Positions 9,095 through 16,695 of a stretch of 34,562 bases of DNA are shown here, in pieces. The first letter of the stretch is position 1. The number at the start of each line of letters is the position of its first letter. Below the pieces are notes generated by a model that saw nothing but the letters and a program-made list of their open reading frames with translations, ran no database searches and was not told the origin of the DNA. A program made the translations under genes and the position numbers. This DNA comes from a virus, in the IMG/VR virus record IMGVR_UViG_3300020477_000077, positions 1 to 34,562 of that record. One strand, 5' to 3'.

Positions 9095-9628
9095 ATGAAT
9101 AGTGAAGATAAATATTTAGCCAGTATAATGGCAGGAACGCCACTTGAAAAGAAAGTCATGGTTGGCTATGAAGGTAAAAAAGAAAAGTCTGGCGATAAGA
9201 AAAGCCACCTAACAGATATAATGGCTGAAGTGAGAATGCCGTGGTTTTGCCCAAAATGTGACAAAGTAATGAAACACAAGAACGATAATAAAATGTGGAC
9301 ATTGTTTGGTCATTGTTTTGATTGCCAAATAGAATTTGAGCATGAATTACGTGTAACAGGAAAATATGAAGCGTGGGAAGAAGAAAGAATTTTAAGAAAT
9401 AAGATAGCAATGATTAAGGGTGATATTGAAGAATTGACTGAGTGGAAAAATAATAAAAATTATCAAACAATAGAGCCTGTGAATGTCGATACAGGTTATG
9501 TACACGTTGACAACTTCGAACTCACAGATAAAATGGTTAAAGAGGCCGAAGATGCAATTAATATGCTAGAAGAAAAATTAGAAGGTTTCACTAATAGGCT
9601 AAAAGAGATACAAGATGGCGACGAATAA
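9095..9628 (+). CDS. Zinc-ribbon protein in the small-terminase position
   Basis: This 177-residue protein has a four-cysteine zinc-ribbon: C52-P-K-C55 and C74-F-D-C77. An acidic, helical, coiled-coil-like half follows from about residue 90 to the end. It begins 2 nt after the preceding stop and overlaps the start of the terminase large subunit by 14 nt. In T4 that slot holds gene 16, the small terminase (164 residues), but I see no clear sequence match to gp16, and gp16 is not known for a zinc ribbon. A DNA-recognition or packaging-accessory role is inferred from position and the metal-binding site only. It could equally be an unrelated late regulator. Confidence 0.8.
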   Translation: MNSEDKYLASIMAGTPLEKKVMVGYEGKKEKSGDKKSHLTDIMAEVRMPWFCPKCDKVMKHKNDNKMWTLFGHCFDCQIEFEHELRVTGKYEAWEEERILRNKIAMIKGDIEELTEWKNNKNYQTIEPVNVDTGYVHVDNFELTDKMVKEAEDAINMLEEKLEGFTNRLKEIQDGDE

Positions 9629-11192
9629 GCAGATAAAAGATAAGCTTAGGGAGGAATATGTAAAGTGTGCAACTGATCCGACATATTTTATGAGAGAATA
9701 TTGTTATATTCAACATCCTGTAAAAGGCAAAATGAAATTTGATTTATATGCATTTCAGGAACGTACACTTAAAGATTTTAAAGACAAAGATTATAATATT
9801 ATTCTGAAGGCACGCCAACTTGGAATATCAACACTAACAGCAGGGTATTCATTATGGTTAATGAATTTTCATAATGATAAGAACATTCTTGTAATTGCTA
9901 CAAAACAAGAGGTAGCAAAAAATCTTGTTACAAAAGTTCGTGTAATGCACAAAATGATGCCAGAATGGCTGAAACAAGGATGTGTTGAGGATAACAAGTT
10001 ATCATTAAGATACAAAAATGGTTCACAAATAAAAGCTATATCATCAACCAGTGAAGCAGGTCGTTCTGAAGCGTTATCACTTTTAGTTATGGATGAGGCT
10101 GCATTTATTAAGAATATTGATGAAATATGGGCAGCATCTCAACAGACACTAGCTACTGGAGGTAAATGTATTGCGCTGTCAACACCTAATGGTATGGGAA
10201 ATTGGTTTCATAAAACATGGACAGAGGCAGAAGAAGGAACAAATAGTTTTAATTTTATAAGATTACACTGGACAGTTCATCCTGAAAGAGGTGATGAATG
10301 GCGTAATGAACAAAATAAATTATTAGGGCCTGATATGGCAGCACAAGAATGTGATTGTGATTTCATAAGTTCAGGACAATCAGTAATACCAGCAGCAATT
10401 ATTAAAGAATATCAAGATAATTCTATATGTGAACCAATTGAAAAGAGGTATCATGATGACATGTGGGTATGGAAAAATCCAAGTCAGCAATCAAAATACA
10501 TAATATCTGCTGACGTTGCTAGAGGTGATGGAAGCGACTATTCAGCTTTTCATGTGTTAGATGTAGAAACATTAGAGCAGGTAGCAGAATTTAAATCAAA
10601 AGTTGACACCACAAGATATGCAAATATTCTAATGTCAGTAGGTACAGAGTATAATGACGCTATTCTAGTTGTTGAGAATAATAATGTTGGCTGGGCAGTG
10701 CTGCAAGTTTTACTAGATAGGGAATATAGAAATTTATTCTGGATGAAGAGAGATGTTAAATACATAGATTCAAAGACACAGTATACAAATAAATACAGAA
10801 GTGAAGAAAAGAATATGATTCCAGGGTTCACAACTAGTATGAAAAGTCGACCACTAATTATAGAAAAACTTTCAAAATTTGTTAGAGAAAAACAAGTAAA
10901 AATAAATTCAATCAGATTGATTGATGAATTATATGTTTTTATATTTAATAATGGGAGAGCGGAAGCTTTCAAAGGCTATAATGACGATTTAGTCATGAGT
11001 ATGGCAATAGGACTCTGGATAAGAGAAACTAGTTTACGTCTTCATGAAGAGAATATGAGGATAACAAAAGAGACAATGAGTAAAATGGGAGGAAATTCTG
11101 GCGTTTACATAGTTGAAGAAGAAGATGATTATGGTTGGTCACACCAAGTAGGCGACAAAAAAGAATCACTCACATGGTTAATTAATAATTAA
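9615..11192 (+). CDS. gp17: Terminase large subunit (gp17-like packaging ATPase/nuclease)
   Basis: This motor protein pumps DNA into the prohead and cuts concatemers. The N-terminal ATPase has a Walker-A-like loop KARQLGIST at 65-73, Walker B LLVMDE at 156-161 (D160, E161) and coupling motif LSTPNG at 189-194. The C-terminal RNase-H-fold nuclease has D300 in SADVARGDGSDYS, E354 in LVVENNNVGW and D457/D458 in GYNDDLVMS. These match the spacing logic of the T4 triad D401/E458/D542. At 525 residues it is somewhat shorter than T4 gp17 (610). It overlaps the zinc-ribbon gene and is followed 11 nt later by the portal gene; T4 has sheath and tube genes in between. Confidence 0.97.
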   Translation: MATNKQIKDKLREEYVKCATDPTYFMREYCYIQHPVKGKMKFDLYAFQERTLKDFKDKDYNIILKARQLGISTLTAGYSLWLMNFHNDKNILVIATKQEVAKNLVTKVRVMHKMMPEWLKQGCVEDNKLSLRYKNGSQIKAISSTSEAGRSEALSLLVMDEAAFIKNIDEIWAASQQTLATGGKCIALSTPNGMGNWFHKTWTEAEEGTNSFNFIRLHWTVHPERGDEWRNEQNKLLGPDMAAQECDCDFISSGQSVIPAAIIKEYQDNSICEPIEKRYHDDMWVWKNPSQQSKYIISADVARGDGSDYSAFHVLDVETLEQVAEFKSKVDTTRYANILMSVGTEYNDAILVVENNNVGWAVLQVLLDREYRNLFWMKRDVKYIDSKTQYTNKYRSEEKNMIPGFTTSMKSRPLIIEKLSKFVREKQVKINSIRLIDELYVFIFNNGRAEAFKGYNDDLVMSMAIGLWIRETSLRLHEENMRITKETMSKMGGNSGVYIVEEEDDYGWSHQVGDKKESLTWLINN

Positions 11193-11203
11193 TAGGTAAT
11201 AAT

Positions 11204-12994
11204 ATGGCAAAACAAGATACATTTTACGATCGAATACAACGACTCTTTTCAACAGGAGTTATTGTAAGAAATGTTGGCGGAAGAAAATTAAAAATTGTAG
11301 ATACAGATGATATATTTCAAGGGTCCAAAACACTTATGGACAGGTATACACGTTTGTATTCTTCTGGCGGCGCGGGTCTTGGGTCTTATCATGGTTATAG
11401 CGGTGAATTAGCTAAAGCTCAACGTATAGCACTATTTAGAGACTATGAAGCAATGGATGATGATCCAATTATATCTTCAGCAATGGATGTATACGCAGAT
11501 GAATCAACTATGAAGTCTGAGTATGGAAATGTTTTAGAAATCAAAGCAAACAACCCACAGATTCATGAAATATTACACAATCTTTTTTATGATATATTGA
11601 ATATAGAATTTAATCTTTGGCCGTGGATACGAAATATGTGTAAATACGGTGATTTCTTTCTTAATTTAGATATAAAAGAAAAGTACGGAATCATAAATGT
11701 TTCACCATTGTCAGCTTATGATGTTTCACGTGTTGAAGACTTTAACCCAGAAAATCCATACGAAGTTAAATTTATTTTAGATGCAACTGATCCACGTAAT
11801 TTACCAACAAATGCAGCAAAGAATGAATTAGAAAATTTTGAAGTAGCACATTTCAGATTATTATCTGATTCAAATTATGCGCCTTATGGTAAATCAATGA
11901 TTGAAGGTGGTAGAAGAGTTTGGAAACAGTTATCTCTTATGGAAGATGCAATGTTAATTCATAGAATTATGAGGGCACCTGAAAAAAGAGTCTTTAAGAT
12001 TGATATAGGAAACTTACCTCCAAATGAAGTTGACACTTACATGAAAAGAATTATAGATAAGATGAAAAAAGCGCCAGTTGTAGATGAAACAACAGGAGAC
12101 TATAATTTAAAGTACAATATGCAAAATTTAACAGAAGACTTCTACTTACCAGTTAGAGGTGGAGATAGTGGAACAGGAATTGAATCTCTTCCAGGTTTAA
12201 CTTATGAGGCAACAGAAGATATAGAGTATTTAAAAAATAAACTACTTTCTGCGTTAAAAATTCCAAAGGCATTCTTAGGATTTGAAGAAAATATTGGTTC
12301 CAAAGCTACATTGGCTGCAGAAGATGTTAGATTTGCAAGAACAATTGAAAGAATACAGAGAATCGTATTAAGTGAATTAACTAAAATTGCAGTTGTTCAT
12401 TTATATTCACAAGGGTATACTGATGCTGCATTGGTTGATTTTGATTTAGAATTAACTAGCCCATCAACAATATATGAACAAGAAAGATTAGATCTCTGGG
12501 AAAGAAAAAATAATATTGCTGAGGCTATGAAACGTGAAGCGTTGGTCTCAAAGAAATGGATATACGATAATATCTTTAATTTTACAGATGAATCAGTTTC
12601 TGATATTGAAAATCAAGTAATTGATGACAAAAAAGAGATGTTTAGACATAGCTCAATAGAAAATGAAGGTCATGATCCGGCTCAACCAGCACAGGAAGGT
12701 CAAATGAAATCACAATCTCAGTATCAAGATGAAGATAGTGATAAAGATGATGAAAGAAAACGAGACAAAGAAGATAGGGAAACATATGATGTACGTGATG
12801 TTTTAGGAAAACATGACTATTTACACTCAAATGAGAGAGAAGAAAACCCTATAAAACATAAGTTTAGAAAGAGCCCACTTGCATTAGCTCATTTTGATGC
12901 AATGAAAAATCATTTTGACAAGAAAGAAACACAGCTATTAAAAGAAGTTGATGATATGGATGAACAACTTAATGGAACTAATAAGAAAACTTAA
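11204..12994 (+). CDS. gp20: Portal vertex protein (gp20-like)
   Basis: This 596-residue protein forms the ring through which DNA enters and leaves the head. The N-terminal two thirds read as a T4-like portal: RYTRLYSSGGAGLGSY, YEAMDDDPIISSAMDVYADE, PWIRNMCKYGDFFLNLD and FEENIGSKATLAAEDVRFAR are typical stretches. It exceeds T4 gp20 (524) because of a highly charged tail from about residue 500 (DEDSDKDDERKRDKEDRE) of unknown role. It lies directly after the terminase, which fits a packaging motor unit. Confidence 0.96.
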   Translation: MAKQDTFYDRIQRLFSTGVIVRNVGGRKLKIVDTDDIFQGSKTLMDRYTRLYSSGGAGLGSYHGYSGELAKAQRIALFRDYEAMDDDPIISSAMDVYADESTMKSEYGNVLEIKANNPQIHEILHNLFYDILNIEFNLWPWIRNMCKYGDFFLNLDIKEKYGIINVSPLSAYDVSRVEDFNPENPYEVKFILDATDPRNLPTNAAKNELENFEVAHFRLLSDSNYAPYGKSMIEGGRRVWKQLSLMEDAMLIHRIMRAPEKRVFKIDIGNLPPNEVDTYMKRIIDKMKKAPVVDETTGDYNLKYNMQNLTEDFYLPVRGGDSGTGIESLPGLTYEATEDIEYLKNKLLSALKIPKAFLGFEENIGSKATLAAEDVRFARTIERIQRIVLSELTKIAVVHLYSQGYTDAALVDFDLELTSPSTIYEQERLDLWERKNNIAEAMKREALVSKKWIYDNIFNFTDESVSDIENQVIDDKKEMFRHSSIENEGHDPAQPAQEGQMKSQSQYQDEDSDKDDERKRDKEDRETYDVRDVLGKHDYLHSNEREENPIKHKFRKSPLALAHFDAMKNHFDKKETQLLKEVDDMDEQLNGTNKKT

Positions 12995-13001
12995 TTTCTG
13001 T

Positions 13002-13012
13002 ATATTTATTAA
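13002..13012 (+). promoter_or_regulatory. Possible late promoter upstream of prohead cluster
   Basis: ATATTTATTAA in the 50-nt gap after the portal gene resembles the ATATTTATAAAC sites at 19504 and 25656. It lies about 34 nt before the ATG at 13046. It is weaker than the other sites because the AAAC end is not conserved. T4 late promoters have TATAAATA. Confidence 0.3.
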
Positions 13013-13045
13013 TGAACTCATAAAATGCTTAGCTAAGGGTTGAGA

Positions 13046-13885
13046 ATGAAACATTCGAAATATAAAAATGGTGGTTTATTGTTTGAACTACTAACAAGAC
13101 AGATTACAGCAGATGCTCTAGAGAATAGTAAAACATCACCTGCAACAAAGTTGGTTAAAGAATATTTTAATAAAGATTCTGAACTAATTAAAGAGGCACA
13201 AATTTTTACTATGCTGCAACAGACAAAAGTTGTTAATGAAGAAAAAGCAAAACATTTAATTGAAACAACAATTAAAGCATACCAAAAAAATATAAATCAC
13301 AATAAACTTAAAAAAGAAAAGTATAATCTTATTAAGTCAATAAAAGAAAATCTCACGTCAGAAGATTTCTTTAGATCAAAGATACCAAATTACAAGTTAT
13401 TGGCATCAATTTATAATGTATTAACAGAAAATTTAGATGATCCAGTATCTGCAAATAAAAGCTACTTTACAGTTCTAGAACATATTTCTTCTACAGCAGT
13501 TAAACAAGAAAATTCTGTATTGAAAGAACTAAAAAGGCAGAATAAAGATCTAAGAACGCTTGCATATACAATATTGGTAGAAAAATTTAATAAAAAATAT
13601 GAATCATTCTCATCAGAACAAAAAACAGTTTTAAGAGAATACATTAATAGCATATCAAATACAAACGGTTTAAAAGAATTTTTAGACTTACAGTTTAAAC
13701 ATGTTTTATATGAGCTCAAAAAGGCATACAAAAAGATTGATAATAAAATCATAAAGATAAAAATTGCTGAGTGTGTTAAGCTATTAAATGAAACTAAAGT
13801 TACGACTCCAAAAACATCACAGGTATTAAAGTTAATGAGATTTTATCAATTGGTATCTGAAATTAGGAAGTGTAATGCAAAGTAA
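13046..13885 (+). CDS. Conserved-looking late protein of unknown function (prohead cluster)
   Basis: I do not recognise this 279-residue protein. It is basic, Lys-rich and predicted almost entirely helical (KHSKYKNGGLLFELLTRQI at the N-terminus, KLKKEKYNLIKSIKENL mid-protein), without membrane segments. I chose the ATG at 13046, which has TAAGGG at 13034-13039 as its ribosome binding site; a TTG at 13040 would add two residues but overlaps that site. Position between portal and prohead protease is where T4 keeps small prohead core genes 67 and 68, but this protein is much larger. A head-assembly or core role is inferred from context only. A 10-bp palindrome (13028-13037) overlaps the ribosome binding site. 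Confidence 0.85.
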   Translation: MKHSKYKNGGLLFELLTRQITADALENSKTSPATKLVKEYFNKDSELIKEAQIFTMLQQTKVVNEEKAKHLIETTIKAYQKNINHNKLKKEKYNLIKSIKENLTSEDFFRSKIPNYKLLASIYNVLTENLDDPVSANKSYFTVLEHISSTAVKQENSVLKELKRQNKDLRTLAYTILVEKFNKKYESFSSEQKTVLREYINSISNTNGLKEFLDLQFKHVLYELKKAYKKIDNKIIKIKIAECVKLLNETKVTTPKTSQVLKLMRFYQLVSEIRKCNAK

Positions 13886-14321
13886 AAACCAAAAATTAAT
13901 TGAGTTTATAAAAGATCTAATCAGAAATGAAATACTTGAAATGAGCTCTACAGCCACTGCCGGCGGTGAATATTCAACACCAAAAGCTTTTAAAAAAGAT
14001 AATAAAGAAAAAGATGATGAAGAATTAAAATTATCTGATGGTATGTCTGTTATAAGAAGTATGGTTAAGGCTGAATTAAAAGAAAATTATTGGCATTATA
14101 GAAATGATGAGTCAATGACAACAAAACAAAAATTAGCTGCATCAATGACAAATATTAGGGAAGCATTATCTATGATCGAACGTTCAGTTAAGTATAACGT
14201 TAAACTTAAAAATGAAATGAAATTTGAATCTGATAATTATATGAAACGAACAAAAAATGCTCTTAATAAAATTTCTGAAAAATTGATAAGATTATCAACA
14301 AGAGTAAAGGATTTAGTATAA
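13875..14321 (+). CDS. Small helical prohead-cluster protein, function unknown
   Basis: This 148-residue protein starts with an ATG overlapping the previous gene by 11 nt and ends by sharing TAATG with gp21, so all three are probably translationally coupled. The N-terminal helix is followed by EMSSTATAGGEYSTPKAF at about residues 21-38, a Gly/Ser/Thr patch that I remember in other marine T4-like structural proteins. The rest is charged and helical. Prohead core or head protein is a contextual guess. Confidence 0.8.
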   Translation: MQSKNQKLIEFIKDLIRNEILEMSSTATAGGEYSTPKAFKKDNKEKDDEELKLSDGMSVIRSMVKAELKENYWHYRNDESMTTKQKLAASMTNIREALSMIERSVKYNVKLKNEMKFESDNYMKRTKNALNKISEKLIRLSTRVKDLV

Positions 14322-14914
14322 TGGATAGATCACTATTAATGGATGTCATACCTTTTGATGTCACACCAGATAAAATAAATGAATCAATCAAAGATAACGG
14401 CGGAAAATTAATTGTAAAAGGTGTGTTACAAAGAGCAGAATCACGAAACCAAAATGGAAGGGTTTATCCAAGAGAAATTTTAGTTCGTGAAGCTAAAAAA
14501 TACGCAGATGAATTTATTAGTGAAAGACGAGCTATGGGAGAATTAGATCATCCCGATAGTTCAGTAATAAATTTACAAAATGTTTCTCATAATGTATTGG
14601 AGATGCATTGGAATGGTAATGATCTTGTGGGAACAGTAGAAGTACTTTCTACGCCCGCAGGTAATATTTTAAAAGAACTTTTTAAAAGCGGAATAAAGCT
14701 TGGAATCAGCTCTAGAGGACTTGGGTCCATTAAGAATGAAACAAAGGGTGATGAAGTTCAAGATGATTTTGAATTAATAGGGTTTGATTTTGTTTCTAAT
14801 CCTTCAACGCACGGTGCTTTTTTGAGACCTGTAAACGAATCAGTTAAAAAAGGTACAACAAATAAATGGCAAGGTGTTGAAAATGCAATTAGAAGCATTT
14901 TAGCAGGAGAATAA
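14321..14914 (+). CDS. gp21: Prohead core protease (gp21-like, peptidase S80)
   Basis: This serine protease cleaves scaffold and capsid precursors inside the prohead. The 197-residue sequence carries the family's landmarks: GVLQRAESRNQNGRVYP at 34-50, RRAMGELDHP with the likely catalytic His at 77, and GISSRGLG at 128-135 with the likely catalytic Ser at 130 or 131. A C-terminal GFDFVSNPST follows. Length is close to T4 gp21 (212). It lies between core-type genes and upstream of gp22 and gp23, its expected substrates. The start codon overlaps the preceding stop by 1 nt. Confidence 0.95.
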   Translation: MDRSLLMDVIPFDVTPDKINESIKDNGGKLIVKGVLQRAESRNQNGRVYPREILVREAKKYADEFISERRAMGELDHPDSSVINLQNVSHNVLEMHWNGNDLVGTVEVLSTPAGNILKELFKSGIKLGISSRGLGSIKNETKGDEVQDDFELIGFDFVSNPSTHGAFLRPVNESVKKGTTNKWQGVENAIRSILAGE

Positions 14915-14916
14915 TT

Positions 14917-15408
14917 GTGAGTGATATAAAATTAAAGAAACTTTTAAATGAAACAATTGGAGGCGTTGTATCTAAAAACGCTTTTGATGTAGGATTATTT
15001 GAAAAAAATAATCATAGCTCTGGTGATCTGCTTAGAATTGCAAAAGAATTAGTTGCAAAAGAAGAAGATGAAAAATTAATGACAAAAGAAGATTTAGTTG
15101 AAAAAGTTCATAATTTTGCAAGTTATGGCCCATCAATTTATAAAAAACATAATTTAGCAGAAGTTGCAAGTATGTTTGTTGAAATTTCCAAATCAGCTCA
15201 AAAACATGTAGTTGATGAAACAGCAGATTGGTTTGATAAGGTAACAGTTCAAAGAAATATGAACGATCTTAAAAAACAAGCTGGTGGATTTGCTAAAATT
15301 GCAAACGAAGCTCAGGCTTTACAGGATAGAATGGCTGCCTTATATGAAGATATGGGCGGAATACTAAACAGATATTTTGAAATAAAAGAATTAAACGAGG
15401 AAGGATAA
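14917..15408 (+). CDS. Helical prohead-cluster protein, function unknown
   Basis: This 163-residue protein starts with GTG at 14917, supported by AGGAGA about 10 nt upstream and by the continuity of the frame (SDIKLKKLLNETIGG). It is charged and apparently all helical, with a probable coiled coil near the C-terminus (ANEAQALQDRMAALYEDMGG). No enzymatic motif is visible. It follows gp21 by 2 nt and shares TAATG with the next gene. A head core or scaffold accessory role is inferred from location. Confidence 0.8.
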   Translation: MSDIKLKKLLNETIGGVVSKNAFDVGLFEKNNHSSGDLLRIAKELVAKEEDEKLMTKEDLVEKVHNFASYGPSIYKKHNLAEVASMFVEISKSAQKHVVDETADWFDKVTVQRNMNDLKKQAGGFAKIANEAQALQDRMAALYEDMGGILNRYFEIKELNEEG

Positions 15409-16367
15409 TGCTACTCAAGGAATTCTATCAATCAATGTACGGTAAGGTCATTACCGAAGTAGATGATGACCAGATGATCAAATATAAAGATGCAGATGGT
15501 GAATCTAAAGAGATGTCTGCTAAAGCTGCTAAGCGCATGAAAAAAGATCATCCAGCTAAGATAGAATACGACAAGCTAAAAGGTGATGGTGATGGAGCTG
15601 CAGAGAAGGGCGTTAATATTTTTGATGAACCAAAGGCTGATGAACCAAAGGCTGATGAACCAAAAGGTGAAAGACCAGCAACAATTCATTTAGATTATGA
15701 TCAAGCAGATGATGATTTAGATGCGTTAAGATATTCTGGAGAATTATCAGATAATCCAGGTTTAGTTTCCAATATTGGTGATATGGTCAAACTTATACAA
15801 TCAGGCCATGCTACTGATGATGATATACAACGAGCAAATGATATTAGAGATACAATAGATAATATAGCTATGACTAATCCTGATGCTGGCTTAGATAAAG
15901 TGGATATGGCATTAAAAGCTGTTATAGATTCTCATGGTGAAAAATCATCTGATCCAGAACCTAAAGAAAAAGAAGAAGGCAGATTTGGAATCCCAAATCA
16001 AGATTTAAAAGATACGGTCTTACAAGATTTAAATCCGGATAGAAATGCAGATAGAGATGAGCTTGGCCTTCCTAATAATGAAGAAGATTGGGATAAGGAA
16101 ATGGATGAAGTAGAGTCTTTGTATAAAAAGGCAAGGGACTATCACGAAGATGTGATGAGAAAAGCGGCAGATGCGGCTTTTGGTGATGATGAAGAAGAAG
16201 CAGAATATTACGCGGATAAAGAAGAAGAAGCTGAAAAAGAATATAACAAGTATAAGGCTGTTAGAGATGCTTATGAAGAAAAAGGTCAAGAATTAGGTGT
16301 ATGGGAATCAATTCGAAAAGGATCCTTCAGTGTAATAAAAGAAAATTGGATTAAAAATAATTTGTAG
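15408..16367 (+). CDS. Acidic low-complexity prohead-cluster protein, function unknown
   Basis: This 319-residue protein is strongly acidic. It starts MLLKEFYQSMYGKVITEVDD with a good ribosome binding site (GAGGAAGG). Residues ~73-87 are three tandem copies of DEPKA/G encoded by 15-nt repeats at 15624-15668. The C-terminal third is a long acidic helix rich in Asp, Glu and Ala (GDDEEEAEYYADKEEEAEKE). It could be an internal head or core protein cleaved by gp21, as acidic core proteins are in T4, but no family is recognised. Confidence 0.8.
   Translation: MLLKEFYQSMYGKVITEVDDDQMIKYKDADGESKEMSAKAAKRMKKDHPAKIEYDKLKGDGDGAAEKGVNIFDEPKADEPKADEPKGERPATIHLDYDQADDDLDALRYSGELSDNPGLVSNIGDMVKLIQSGHATDDDIQRANDIRDTIDNIAMTNPDAGLDKVDMALKAVIDSHGEKSSDPEPKEKEEGRFGIPNQDLKDTVLQDLNPDRNADRDELGLPNNEEDWDKEMDEVESLYKKARDYHEDVMRKAADAAFGDDEEEAEYYADKEEEAEKEYNKYKAVRDAYEEKGQELGVWESIRKGSFSVIKENWIKNNL
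15624..15668 (+). repeat. 15-nt tandem repeat (3 copies, DEPKA/G)
   Basis: The unit GATGAACCAAAGGCT occurs at 15624 and 15639, with a variant ending AAAGGT at 15654. It encodes DEPKA, DEPKA, DEPKG in frame, so copy-number slippage would not disrupt the gene. Confidence 0.9.
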
Positions 16368-16375
16368 AGGTAAAG

Positions 16376-16573
16376 ATGGCAATATACATCAAGGTTATAG
16401 ATAATAAAGTAGAATACGCACTTAGAAAATTTAAGAAAAAAGTAAAAGAGTCAGGCGTTTTGCATGAGTTACAACAGAGACAATTCTATGTAAAACCTTC
16501 AGCATTGAATAGAGATCGAAGAGCAAAAGCAAGATTACGTGCACAAATTCGTTCAAAAAAAGCTGAACTTTAA
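16376..16573 (+). CDS. rpsU: Phage-encoded ribosomal protein bS21
   Basis: This 65-residue basic protein matches small-subunit ribosomal protein bS21. The core YALRKFKKKVKESGVLHELQ corresponds to the bacterial ALRRFKRxxEKxGVLxE, QRQFYVKPSALNRDRRAKAR to the RRREFYEKP...RKR segment, and an Arg/Lys-rich helix ends it. Bacterial bS21 is about 71 residues. In cells it binds near the anti-Shine-Dalgarno end of 16S rRNA and assists initiation, so a phage copy could enter host ribosomes and favour late mRNAs. It is embedded among head genes, 8 nt after the previous stop, with a GAGG ribosome binding site. Phage bS21 has been reported in other marine viruses, including Pelagibacter phages. Confidence 0.93.
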   Translation: MAIYIKVIDNKVEYALRKFKKKVKESGVLHELQQRQFYVKPSALNRDRRAKARLRAQIRSKKAEL

Positions 16574-16607
16574 ATATATTATACCATAATTATATAAAAA
16601 TATAATG

Positions 16608-16627
16608 CACCTACATTCGTTAGGTGT
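16608..16627 (+). terminator. Terminator-like hairpin after bS21
   Basis: CACCTA (16608-16613) pairs with TAGGTG (16621-16626) around a 7-nt loop, giving a 6-bp stem followed by only a short T run (TTTC). It could end the packaging/prohead transcript or stabilise an mRNA end. It is weak compared with the terminator after gp23. Confidence 0.4.
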
Positions 16628-16668
16628 TTCGAATTTAATCAATTCTGATTATAGTTCCCAAATAACTA

Positions 16669-16675
16669 TATAAAC
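16669..16675 (+). promoter_or_regulatory. Possible late promoter for gp22-gp23
   Basis: TATAAAC occurs 20 nt before the gp22 ATG. The same seven bases end the longer shared sites at 19510-19516 and 25662-25668. It sits in one of the two largest intergenic gaps and ahead of the genes expected to need the highest expression. Confidence 0.4.
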
Positions 16676-16695
16676 TCTCTTAGAGGAGAATCGTA

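Noticed and set aside
13028-13037. 10-bp palindrome CTTAGCTAAG considered as an operator
   Set aside because: It is short, AT-rich and overlaps a ribosome binding site; chance occurrence is likely, so it is only noted with the gene.
16578-16606. Sigma-70-like -10 box TATAAT at 16601
   Set aside because: No convincing -35 at the right spacing, in a region of almost pure A/T; it also lies just ahead of a hairpin.
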